In this document: positions 1-5,955 of the stretch, piece after piece
Layout of the letters: every line of letters starts with the position of its first letter
How positions within the stretch are numbered: position 1 is the first letter of the stretch
Source: Trueperaceae bacterium
GTDB taxonomy: Bacteria; Deinococcota; Deinococci; Deinococcales; Trueperaceae
Direction of reading: 5' to 3'
Length of the DNA stretch: 14,671 nucleotides
NCBI GenBank assembly: GCA_029210865.1
Contig: JARGGE010000024.1
Span: forward strand, 1-14,671
Notes under the pieces: model-generated
The model's database searches: none
What the model saw: the letters and a program-made list of their open reading frames with translations, nothing else
Told to the model about the DNA's origin: nothing
Translations under genes and position numbers: made by a program

Positions 1-1165
1 CGGCGCGGTTGGCCGCGGCGACCGTCCCGCCGTGGGCCTCGACCAGCGTGCGCACGATCGCCAGCCCGAGGCCGCTGCCGCCGCGCAGGTCGCGGCGGCC
101 GTGCTCGCCCTGGCGGAAACGGTCGAACACGTGCGCGAGGTCCGCTTCCGCGATGCCCGGACCGTCGTCCACGACGCGGAACGCGATCGTGCCGGCGTCG
201 CGCACGACCTCGAGGCGCACGCGGCTCCCTTCGGGCGTGGCGCGAACGGCGTTGTCGAGCAGGTTGCCCAGGACCTGCGCGAGCCGGTCGCGGTCGGCCA
301 CGAGCGGCGGCACCTCGCCGCCCGCCGGATCGGCGCCGACCTCGAGGCTCACCCCCTTGGCTGCGGCGACGGCGGCCGCCGACTCGGCGGCCTCGGTCGC
401 GAGCGTGTTCGGGTCGACCGGCGCGAGGCGGAGGTCGAGGCGGCCGGCGTCGGCCAGCGACAAGACCCGCAGGTCCTCCACCAAGCGGTGCAGCAGGGTC
501 GTCTGCCGTCGCAGCCGCTCGACCTCGGCGGCGTCGAAGGGCGCGAGCCCCTCGGCGATCGCCTCGAGGCGCAGCGCCATGGCGGTGAGCGGGGTGCGGA
601 GCTCGTGGGCGACGTCGGCCACCATGGCGGTGCGCTGCGCCTCGTACCGCTCGAGGGCGTCGGCCATGCGGTTGAAGTCGTCGGTCAGCTGCACGACCTC
701 GCTGGAGGCCCCGAGGACGCTGCCGGGCGGCGCGACGTGGCGGGCGAGGTCGCCGGCTGCGAGCGCCTCCGCGGCCGCACCGACGGCCTCGATCGGTCTG
801 GCCACGCCCCGTGCCACCCACCACGCCAGCCCGATCGAGCCCACCGCGGCAAGGCCGAGCCCCGCGAGCACGCCGCGCCACTGGGCGTCCTGCACGCGGC
901 CGAGCGCACGGATGGACTCCTGGACGGTGAGCGTCGGGGCGTCGCTCGGCGGCGGTGGCCGCAGCGGCGCGACCCGCAGCCACCAGACGCGGTCCTCCGT
1001 TCGCCGGAACTCGACCAGCCGCGCGCGGACCTCGTCCGGCAGCCGGCGCTCGGTCGTGCGCGCCACCCAGACCTGGCTGACGACGACCACCGCCAGCGAG
1101 GCCGTGGTCGCGAGCATGATCGCGATGGCGAGGCGGACCGCCAAGCGGCCGGCGAACCGCTGCAC
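1..1165 (-). CDS. Sensor histidine kinase, C-terminus cut by window edge
   Basis: Membrane sensor kinase of a two-component system that should phosphorylate the response regulator encoded just upstream. 388 residues are visible. Hydrophobic segment 1 is at about residues 8-35, followed by a short extracytoplasmic loop (about 36-95) and segment 2 at about 97-118. A HAMP-like linker follows, then the H-box VAHELRTPLTAM with the phospho-accepting His187. The ATPase domain shows the N-box (NLLDNAV), the G1 box (DDGPGIAEADL) and the G2 box (GSGLGLAIV), and the frame leaves the window shortly after the G2 box, so only the last few residues are missing. The GTG start at 1165 lies one base after the regulator's TGA, implying cotranscription and coupled translation. 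The proline-rich loop (RPPPPSDAP) gives no clue to the signal. Function as a kinase is secure; the stimulus is unknown. Confidence 0.93.
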   Translation of the reverse strand, partial: MQRFAGRLAVRLAIAIMLATTASLAVVVVSQVWVARTTERRLPDEVRARLVEFRRTEDRVWWLRVAPLRPPPPSDAPTLTVQESIRALGRVQDAQWRGVLAGLGLAAVGSIGLAWWVARGVARPIEAVGAAAEALAAGDLARHVAPPGSVLGASSEVVQLTDDFNRMADALERYEAQRTAMVADVAHELRTPLTAMALRLEAIAEGLAPFDAAEVERLRRQTTLLHRLVEDLRVLSLADAGRLDLRLAPVDPNTLATEAAESAAAVAAAKGVSLEVGADPAGGEVPPLVADRDRLAQVLGNLLDNAVRATPEGSRVRLEVVRDAGTIAFRVVDDGPGIAEADLAHVFDRFRQGEHGRRDLRGGSGLGLAIVRTLVEAHGGTVAAANRA

Positions 1166-1166
1166 C

Positions 1167-1847
1167 TCAGGGCCTCGGGGCGCGCAGACGGTAGCCGCTG
1201 CCGCGCACGGTCTCGAGCAGGTGCTCGACGCCGTGGTCGCCGAGCTTGCGCCGCAGGTTCTTCAGGTGGCCGTCGACGGTCCGCTCGAGCGCGTCGGAAT
1301 CGGGCATCGCGCGCTCGATCAGCTCCTCGCGCCGCATCGCCTTGCCGGGGGCGTCGGCGAGCGCGGCGAGGAGCGCGAACTCGGTGGGCGTGAGCGCGAT
1401 CGGCTCGTCGTCGACGCGCGCCTCGACGCGGTACCGGTCGACGACGAGCGGCCCGATGGTCGTCGCCTCGGTGACCGGTGCGGCATGCGCGCCGCGCCGC
1501 AGCACCGCCTTGACGCGGGCGAGCAGGGTGCGCGGGGCGAACGGCTTGGTGACGTAGTCGTCGGCGCCGAGGCCGAGGCCGATCAGCTCGTCGACCTCCT
1601 CGCGGCGGGCGGTGACCACGATGACCGGCAGGTCGGAGCGGGCGCGGATGGCCTTGAGGACCTCGAGGCCGTCGAGCTCGGGGAGGCCGAGGTCGAGCAG
1701 GACCAGGTCGGGCTGGGTGGCGTGCTCCAGCTCGAGCGCGCGCCGACCGTCGTGGGCGCGCTTGGTGTGGTGGCCGTCGTGTCGGAGGAAGAGCTCGAGG
1801 CTCTCGGCGATGTCGCGGTCGTCCTCGACGACGAGCACTCGGGCCAT
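1167..1847 (-). CDS. OmpR/PhoB-type DNA-binding response regulator
   Basis: Transcription factor of 226 residues and partner of the adjacent sensor kinase. The receiver domain (about 1-115) has the acidic pair E8/D9, the phospho-acceptor D52 in LVLLDLGLPELDG, T79 (VIVVTA) and K101 (VTKPF). The C-terminal winged helix (about 130-226) has the OmpR-family signature LTPTEFALLAALA and ends in the usual VRGSGYRL. The ATG at 1847 was chosen because MARVLVVEDD is the normal receiver start. An ATG 12 codons further upstream (1883) would add an unrelated tail and would read through the -10-like box. With that box 7 nt upstream, the mRNA is probably leaderless. The pair stands alone: the next gene upstream on this strand, msrB, is separated by a hairpin. 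Target genes cannot be read from the sequence. Confidence 0.95.
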   Translation of the reverse strand: MARVLVVEDDRDIAESLELFLRHDGHHTKRAHDGRRALELEHATQPDLVLLDLGLPELDGLEVLKAIRARSDLPVIVVTARREEVDELIGLGLGADDYVTKPFAPRTLLARVKAVLRRGAHAAPVTEATTIGPLVVDRYRVEARVDDEPIALTPTEFALLAALADAPGKAMRREELIERAMPDSDALERTVDGHLKNLRRKLGDHGVEHLLETVRGSGYRLRAPRP

Positions 1848-1854
1848 GGGGACG

Positions 1855-1860
1855 ACGCTA
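1855..1860 (-). promoter_or_regulatory. -10-like box of a probable leaderless promoter (response regulator)
   Basis: On the minus strand TAGCGT, preceded by TGC (extended -10 form), lies 7 nt before the ATG at 1847. Transcription would then start at or next to the A of the ATG. No good Shine-Dalgarno sequence sits between box and start codon. The same arrangement occurs at three other genes in this window. Confidence 0.5.
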
Positions 1861-1940
1861 GCACGCGGGGCTTCCACGCCCACGAGCGTGCACGGCGCGT
1901 GTGGGGGGACGGTGCGCGAAGCGTGCAGGTCGCGTGAAGG

Positions 1941-1964
1941 CGGCGCCGGCGGCGACCGGCGCCG
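1941..1964 (-). terminator. Hairpin just after msrB, likely end of the mhq-msrB operon
   Basis: Perfect 8-bp arms GGCGCCGG (1942-1949) and CCGGCGCC (1956-1963) with a 6-nt loop, extended by one C-G pair, start 7 nt beyond the msrB stop. There is no T-run, so it is not a textbook intrinsic terminator. It may stabilise the 3' end or work bidirectionally. Confidence 0.4.
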
Positions 1965-1970
1965 GCCGCT

Positions 1971-2390
1971 TCAATCCTCGTCGGGCACGAAGCGTAGCGC
2001 GACGCCGTTGCTGCAGTAGCGCTGACCCGTCGGCCGTGGACCGTCGTCGAACACGTGCCCGTGGTGGCCGCCGCAGCGCGCGCAGTGGAACTCGACGCGC
2101 GGCACGCCGAGCCGGTGGTCGATCGAGGTCTCGAAGGCCCCCGGCAGCGCGTCGTAGAAGGAGGGCCAGCCGCAGTGGGCGTCGAACTTGGTCTCGGCGC
2201 GGTAGAGCGGGGCGCCGCACCCAGCGCAGACGTAGGTGCCCGGGCGCCACTCGGCGTTCAGGTCGCTGCTTCCCGGGCGTTCGGTCGCCTCCTGGCGCAG
2301 GACGGCGTACTGCTGCAGGCTGAGGCGCGTGCGCCAGCCGGCGTCGTCGGCGGGGAGGTCGGTCGCGGGGAGCGTCGGGGCGTCGTCCAT
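1971..2390 (-). CDS. msrB: Peptide-methionine (R)-S-oxide reductase MsrB
   Basis: Reduces methionine-R-sulfoxide in oxidised proteins, normally with thioredoxin as electron donor. The 139 residues form one MsrB domain. Structural zinc ligands are C55/C58 (CAGC) and C103/C106 (CARC). The catalytic selenocysteine-equivalent is C126 in RYCSNG, with the GGHHGHVFDDGP segment (H109-P118) before it. C73 in HCGWPSF is at the position of the usual recycling cysteine. There is no signal peptide, so it is cytoplasmic. The ATG at 2390 is 8 nt after the stop of the esterase gene, making msrB the last gene of the mhq operon. This fits a stress-repair role next to quinone detoxification. A longer open frame exists upstream but only runs antiparallel in register through the esterase gene. 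Family assignment is secure. Confidence 0.97.
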   Translation of the reverse strand: MDDAPTLPATDLPADDAGWRTRLSLQQYAVLRQEATERPGSSDLNAEWRPGTYVCAGCGAPLYRAETKFDAHCGWPSFYDALPGAFETSIDHRLGVPRVEFHCARCGGHHGHVFDDGPRPTGQRYCSNGVALRFVPDED

Positions 2391-2398
2391 GCCGCAGC

Positions 2399-3115
2399 CT
2401 ACGCGTCGCCCGAGGCCGCGTCGGGGCGCGGTGACACGCTGGCCCGCGCGAGCTGCGTGAGGTGCTGGGCGAGGAAGCTCGCTTCGTCCTCGTTCACCGT
2501 GTGCGGCATGCCCGGGTAGATGCGCGTGACCACCTCCGCGCCCTGCGCCTGGAGCTGGCGCGCGCTGGCGTGCACGCGGGCCTCGGGGATGTGGGCGTCG
2601 ACGTCGGAGCAGCCGAAGAAGGCCGGGGTGCCGTTGAGCCGCTTCGGGTACCGGGCCGGGTCGACGGCGTCGCCGATCAGCCCGCCCGAGAGCGCGACCA
2701 GGCCGCCCCACGCCCCACCGGCGCGGGCGACGAACTCGCTCGCCAGGCAGGCGCCCTGGCTGAAGCCGGCGACGACGATGCGCTCGCGCGCGAGTCCGTC
2801 GGCCTCGAGCGCCGCGACGGCGCGGCCGACGCTGGCCAACGCCGACGTGAGCCACGGCTCGTTGCGCTCGACGGGCTCGAGGAAGCGCTGCGGGTACCAG
2901 GTCTGGCCGGCCGCCTCTGGGGCGATCACCGCCACCTCGGGCGCGCCGCGCTCCGCGAGCGCCGGCAGGAGCCCCAGGATCCCGGCCGCCGAGTCGCCGC
3001 GCCCGTGGATCAGCACCATCCCGACGCGCGCCGTCGCGGGGCCGAGGCGCATGGGGGCGACGGCCGCGTGCGGGTCGGCGGGGGGTCGGGTGGGGCGCAG
3101 GTCGACACCGTTCAC
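2399..3115 (-). CDS. mhqD: Phospholipase/carboxylesterase-family alpha/beta hydrolase, MhqD-like
   Basis: Cytoplasmic serine hydrolase of 238 residues in the phospholipase/carboxylesterase family (Abhydrolase_2). The oxyanion region HGRGDSAAG is at 37-45 and the nucleophile is S119 in GFSQGA. The likely acid is D173 (CSDVDAHIP) and the base H205 (GMPHTV). The start is the GTG at 3115, whose GTGA overlaps the dioxygenase stop by 4 nt; this outweighs the internal ATG at residue 22. Together with the upstream dioxygenase and MarR regulator it reproduces the MhqO-MhqD pair of the B. subtilis MhqR regulon, where it is linked to resistance to hydroquinones and other electrophiles. The true substrate of these hydrolases is not established. 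The fold and triad are certain; the name rests on context. Confidence 0.9.
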   Translation of the reverse strand: MNGVDLRPTRPPADPHAAVAPMRLGPATARVGMVLIHGRGDSAAGILGLLPALAERGAPEVAVIAPEAAGQTWYPQRFLEPVERNEPWLTSALASVGRAVAALEADGLARERIVVAGFSQGACLASEFVARAGGAWGGLVALSGGLIGDAVDPARYPKRLNGTPAFFGCSDVDAHIPEARVHASARQLQAQGAEVVTRIYPGMPHTVNEDEASFLAQHLTQLARASVSPRPDAASGDA

Positions 3116-4107
3116 GCCCCCACCGCCACGCGGTCCGCGTCGGCCGCACCCAGGTCGGGGAGCACCGCCTCGATGCGGGCGCGGTGCGGCTCGAGCCAGG
3201 GCGGCAGGATCAGCCGTTCGCCCAGCGCCTCGGGGGCCTCGTCGACGGCGAAGCCCGGGCCCGCGGTCGCGAGCTCGAACAGGACGCCGCCGGGCTCCAT
3301 GAAGTAGACCGACCGGAACCAGAAGCGGTCGATGACCTCGGACGGGCGTCGGCCCGCACGGGCGACCGCGGCGCGCAGCTCCAGCTCGTGGGCGGCGTCG
3401 TCGACCGTCCAGGCGAGGTGGTGGACGCTGCCGACCCCCCACGCGCCGCGGCGGCCGTCGGCCACCTCGCGGACGTCGAAGATGCGGCCGGCGCCGTCGG
3501 CCGCCGCGGCCCCGGGCGTCGCCGGCAGCGCGAAGCGCACCCAGCCGTGCTCTTCGCCGACGCGTTCGAAGCCCATGACCTCGGTCAGGAAGCGCTCGCT
3601 GGCGGCGAGCTCGCGCAGCGGCGCCCGGGCACCGTGGAGCCCGCGGACCTGCTCGGCGGCCGGCACCGTGCTGGCGTCCCAGGGGGTGAAGGCGAAGAGG
3701 GTCTCGCCCTCGACGAGGGCGAGCCGCAGGCCGTGCGGGTCGGCGAAGGGGAGCACGCGCTCGCCGAAGCGCACGGCGATCGGGTCGACGCGGGCCCCGC
3801 CGGCGCGCAGCCGAGCGTCCCACGCCTCGAGCGTGCCGTGCGGCACGGTCAGGTACGTCTCTTGCACCACCCCGACGCCCGGGTTGCCGGGGTTGGCGTT
3901 GGGCCACGGGAAGAAGGTGAGGTCGGTGCCGGCGTGGCCCTCGCCGTCCGCGTAGAAGAGGTGGTAGGTGCCGGGGTCGTCCTGGTTGACGCTCTTCTTG
4001 ACCAGGCGCAGACCCATGACGTCGCGGTAGAAGCGCAGGTTCTCGACGGGGTCGCCGGCGATGGCGGTGACGTGGTGCAGACCTCGGGGTGGGGTGGGGG
4101 TGCTCAT
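3112..4107 (-). CDS. mhqO: Ring-cleaving dioxygenase, MhqO-like (VOC/glyoxalase fold)
   Basis: Predicted metal-dependent dioxygenase of 331 residues thought to open (hydro)quinone-type rings. Two vicinal-oxygen-chelate modules are visible. Module 1 starts with GLHHVTAIAGDP (H11/H12) and contains LGLRLVKK-like and DDPGTYHLFY segments typical of the MhqO/MhqA group. Module 2 carries VHHLAWTVDD (H229/H230) and GVLFELAT (E278). The metal set is inferred to be one His from each motif plus E278. Its ATG overlaps the MarR gene stop as ATGA, and its own stop overlaps the esterase start as GTGA, so the three are probably translated in a coupled manner from one mRNA. Length and motifs are normal for the family. 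The substrate is inferred from family knowledge, not visible. Confidence 0.92.
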   Translation of the reverse strand: MSTPTPPRGLHHVTAIAGDPVENLRFYRDVMGLRLVKKSVNQDDPGTYHLFYADGEGHAGTDLTFFPWPNANPGNPGVGVVQETYLTVPHGTLEAWDARLRAGGARVDPIAVRFGERVLPFADPHGLRLALVEGETLFAFTPWDASTVPAAEQVRGLHGARAPLRELAASERFLTEVMGFERVGEEHGWVRFALPATPGAAAADGAGRIFDVREVADGRRGAWGVGSVHHLAWTVDDAAHELELRAAVARAGRRPSEVIDRFWFRSVYFMEPGGVLFELATAGPGFAVDEAPEALGERLILPPWLEPHRARIEAVLPDLGAADADRVAVGA

Positions 4108-4637
4108 GCGGGGTCCTCCTGGGGGACGTGCGCTCCGGTGCCGAGCGCGGGGGTTCGCGTCCCGAGCGCGGGCGCTCTGGTGCCGAGCGCGGGCGCTCTG
4201 GTGCCGAGCGCCTTGGCGAGTTCGGCGAGGTGGATCACCTCGGCGGGGGTGAGGTGGGCGAACGCGGCCACGATGCGCGCCACGTGGTCGGGGTAGGCCG
4301 CTTCGATGCAGTGGCGGCCGGCATCGGTCAGCGACACCACGACGTGGCGGCGGTCGTGGTCGTCGCGCGTGCGGGCCACGAGCCCGTCGCGCTCGAGGTG
4401 GTCGACGACCACGGTGACGTTGCCGCTCGACTTCAGGATCTTGCGGCCGAGGTCGCGCTGGTTCAGCGGCCCCAGGTGCCAGAGCGCCTCGAGCACGCCG
4501 AAGCGACTCGCGGTGAGCCCGGCCGCGGCGAGCGGTCGGTGGATCGCCGCGTCGACGGTCGCGAGCGCGCGCGAGAGCTTGACGTAGGCGTCGAGAGCGC
4601 GGCGTTCGTCGTCGCTGCCGTGGTGGCGGTTGGGCAT
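4104..4637 (-). CDS. MarR-family transcriptional regulator (MhqR-like by context)
   Basis: Dimeric winged-helix regulator of 177 residues, probably an autorepressor of the operon it heads. The dimerisation helix is about 12-38. The DNA-binding part is about 45-100, with GPLNQRDLGRKILKSSGNV as the helix-turn-helix and RDDHDRR (91-97) as the wing. The ATG at 4637 has a good ribosome-binding site (GAGGAG, 5 nt upstream). The tail after residue 142 is unusual: ALGTRAP, ALGTRAP, ALGTRTP, then ALGTG, encoded by a 21-bp tandem repeat absent from ordinary MarR proteins. There is a single cysteine (C110), so the classic two-Cys switch is not evident; direct ligand binding is possible. Its ATGA overlap with the dioxygenase gene and its neighbours suggest the MhqR role (quinone sensing). 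The family is certain, the ligand inferred. Confidence 0.92.
   Translation of the reverse strand: MPNRHHGSDDERRALDAYVKLSRALATVDAAIHRPLAAAGLTASRFGVLEALWHLGPLNQRDLGRKILKSSGNVTVVVDHLERDGLVARTRDDHDRRHVVVSLTDAGRHCIEAAYPDHVARIVAAFAHLTPAEVIHLAELAKALGTRAPALGTRAPALGTRTPALGTGAHVPQEDPA
4138..4212. repeat. 21-bp tandem repeat in the 3' end of the MarR gene
   Basis: Three units (4138-4158, 4159-4179, 4180-4200) and a partial fourth (4201-4212). On the plus strand each begins GTGCCGAGCGCGGG or GTCCCGAGCGCGGG; units 2 and 3 differ by one base. The period is seven codons, so copy-number change keeps the reading frame. It encodes the ALGTRAP heptads at the C-terminus of the regulator. Confidence 0.92.
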
Positions 4638-4685
4638 CGGGGCTCCTCGTGGGGTGGCGTGCGCGGTCGGCGATCGTGGTCGCTC

Positions 4686-4706
4686 GATGTCTAATCGTTC
4701 GACATC
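4686..4706. promoter_or_regulatory. Interrupted palindrome upstream of the MarR gene, candidate operator
   Basis: Arms GATGTC and GACATC are separated by 9 bases. The AA and TT inside the spacer also pair symmetrically, giving 8 of 10 matched positions around the centre. It lies about 50 bp upstream of the regulator's start codon in a locally AT-richer patch. Size and symmetry fit a MarR-dimer site controlling the mhq operon. The other flank faces the divergent thioredoxin-like gene about 110 bp away. Confidence 0.5.
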
Positions 4707-4804
4707 AAGACGTTAGCCGGTGGGCCCGCCGCCGTCAAGCGATCGCGCGACGGCGCGCGCGGCCCGGCCCGTGCCGGCGACGGCGTGCGCGCCCGCGCGC
4801 CCGC

Positions 4805-4810
4805 TACGCT
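4805..4810 (+). promoter_or_regulatory. -10-like box of a probable leaderless promoter (thioredoxin-like gene)
   Basis: TACGCT ends 6 nt before the GTG at 4817, and the bases between contain no Shine-Dalgarno sequence. This fits transcription starting at the start codon. No convincing -35 is visible. Confidence 0.45.
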
Positions 4811-4816
4811 GGGCGC

Positions 4817-5284
4817 GTGAACCGCGACGCCCCCGCCCCCGCCTGGCCCGACGACTGGGTCCACGGCGACCCGCTCACGCCCCCTGCCATCTGGCACCGA
4901 CCCGGCCTCGCGCTGGCCTTCAACCTCGAGTGCGCCGGCTGCGTGTCGCGGGCGGTGCCCTGGCTCAAGCGGCTCGCGGCCAAGGTCGGCGACCGTGCCA
5001 CGCTGCTCGCGGTCCACACGGCCTACGGGCACAAGGCGTATCCCCGCGACGAGGTCGTCCCGCGCTTGCAGTACTACGCGGGCACCTTCGCGTCGCTACC
5101 GTTCCCGGTCGCGCTCGACCTCGACGGCTCCTGGGCCGCGGCGGCCGGCGCCGAAGGGACGCCCCACTGGTGGGTGTGGGCGGCCGACGGCACCCTCGAG
5201 CGCAGCGTCTACGGATCGCAGGAGAACGCGCTCACGCGGCTTGCGTACGTGGTGGAGGGCTGGGGCGTCGACCTCGACGGTTGA
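4817..5284 (+). CDS. Thioredoxin-fold protein with CxxC motif
   Basis: Small cytoplasmic redox protein of 155 residues with no signal peptide or membrane segment. The core resembles thioredoxin/TlpA-type proteins: a beta strand LALAFNLE (31-38) runs into the C39-A-G-C42 pair. A cis-proline-type motif GTPHWWVW (P116) and the strand-turn ADGTLER follow. A CxxC disulfide active site and the P116 loop facing it support thiol-disulfide exchange, but partner and direction are unknown. The GTG at 4817 was chosen because the -10-like box 6 nt upstream would otherwise be inside the coding region; a longer frame exists upstream but is very arginine-rich and looks spurious. It ends 18 bp before the convergent flavin reductase gene. 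It lies beside methionine sulfoxide reductase and detoxification genes, which suits an oxidative-stress role (inference). Confidence 0.82.
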   Translation: MNRDAPAPAWPDDWVHGDPLTPPAIWHRPGLALAFNLECAGCVSRAVPWLKRLAAKVGDRATLLAVHTAYGHKAYPRDEVVPRLQYYAGTFASLPFPVALDLDGSWAAAAGAEGTPHWWVWAADGTLERSVYGSQENALTRLAYVVEGWGVDLDG

Positions 5285-5302
5285 GCGGCGGACCGCCGCG
5301 CC

Positions 5303-5911
5303 TCAGGGCCGCGTCAGCTCGAACGGCTCGCCCATCGGCGCGTACGCCAGCCCCGCGAGGCGCGCCAGGGGGTCGAGGCCCACCGCGTCGACGCGGTGCG
5401 GCGGCGTGAACAGGGCGTCGTCGACCTGGACGTGCACGACGCGCGCGAACACGACGTGGTTCTGGACGACGCCGTCGTCGTCCGGCACCGGCACGATCTG
5501 GGTGACGCGCGCCTCGAGGTGGGCGCGCGCCTCGGCCACGCGCGGCGGGCGCACGGCCCGGCTCGGCGCGGGCGTGACGCCGGCGTAGGCGAACTCGTCG
5601 TGGTCGGGGGCCGACTCGATCGAGGTCGCGTTCATCGCCACCGCGAGCTCGCGGCCCACGACGTTGACCACCAGCTCGCCGGTCGCCCGAGCGTTGGCCA
5701 GCGTGTCCTTGGGGACGCCGGCGCGGCTGCCGACCGAGACGACCACGGTCGGCGGGGCGGAGGAGACGAGGGCGAAGAAGCTGTAGGGGGCGAGGTTGGC
5801 GGTGCCGTCGGCGGCGAGGGTGCTCACCCAGGCGATGGGGCGGGGCACCACCAGCCCGGTGAGCAGGAGGTGGCGGCTGCGAGCGGGGAGGCTGGCGGGA
5901 TCGAGTTCCAT
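5303..5911 (-). CDS. Flavin reductase-like FMN-binding split-barrel protein
   Basis: Predicted FMN-binding protein of 202 residues from the flavin reductase-like domain family, cytoplasmic. Typical signatures are VPRPIAWVSTLAADGTANLA (22-41), APYSFF (41-46), PKDTLAN (67-73) and a MNATS motif (93-97) followed by DEFAYAGVTP. It could serve as an NAD(P)H:flavin reductase or a stand-alone oxidoreductase; the substrate is not readable. The ATG at 5911 starts the conserved MELDPASL segment and has a -10-like box 7 nt upstream. It is divergent from the aldo/keto reductase gene across only 44 bp, so the two promoters overlap and may be co-regulated. Its end faces the thioredoxin-like gene convergently. 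Confidence 0.9.
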   Translation of the reverse strand: MELDPASLPARSRHLLLTGLVVPRPIAWVSTLAADGTANLAPYSFFALVSSAPPTVVVSVGSRAGVPKDTLANARATGELVVNVVGRELAVAMNATSIESAPDHDEFAYAGVTPAPSRAVRPPRVAEARAHLEARVTQIVPVPDDDGVVQNHVVFARVVHVQVDDALFTPPHRVDAVGLDPLARLAGLAYAPMGEPFELTRP

Positions 5912-5918
5912 GCGTCCG

Positions 5919-5924
5919 AGCGTA
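5919..5924 (-). promoter_or_regulatory. -10-like box of a probable leaderless promoter (flavin reductase)
   Basis: On the minus strand TACGCT ends 7 nt before the ATG at 5911. This is the same hexamer as in front of the thioredoxin-like gene. The start lacks a ribosome-binding site. Confidence 0.5.
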
Positions 5925-5943
5925 CCCAGGCCTCCGCGTTCCT

Positions 5944-5949
5944 TAGGAT
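5944..5949 (+). promoter_or_regulatory. -10-like box of a probable leaderless promoter (aldo/keto reductase)
   Basis: TAGGAT ends 6 nt before the ATG at 5956. GGATGG overlaps this region, so a weak ribosome-binding role cannot be excluded, but the spacing matches the other leaderless-type starts in the window. Confidence 0.45.
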
Positions 5950-5955
5950 GGACGC

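Noticed and set aside
9..1937. Long plus-strand open frame (642 codons) across the two-component genes
   Set aside because: It is antisense to the kinase and regulator, which show clear conserved motifs; composition is Arg/Ser/Ala-rich, as expected for a high-GC shadow frame.
3116..3907. N-terminal extension of the esterase frame
   Set aside because: It lies out of frame inside the dioxygenase gene and is Arg/Gly-rich; the GTG at 3115 with GTGA overlap is the natural start.
5281..5302. Possible bidirectional terminator between the thioredoxin-like and flavin reductase genes
   Set aside because: The 18-bp gap has only a 4-bp GCGG/CCGC stem, too weak to call.
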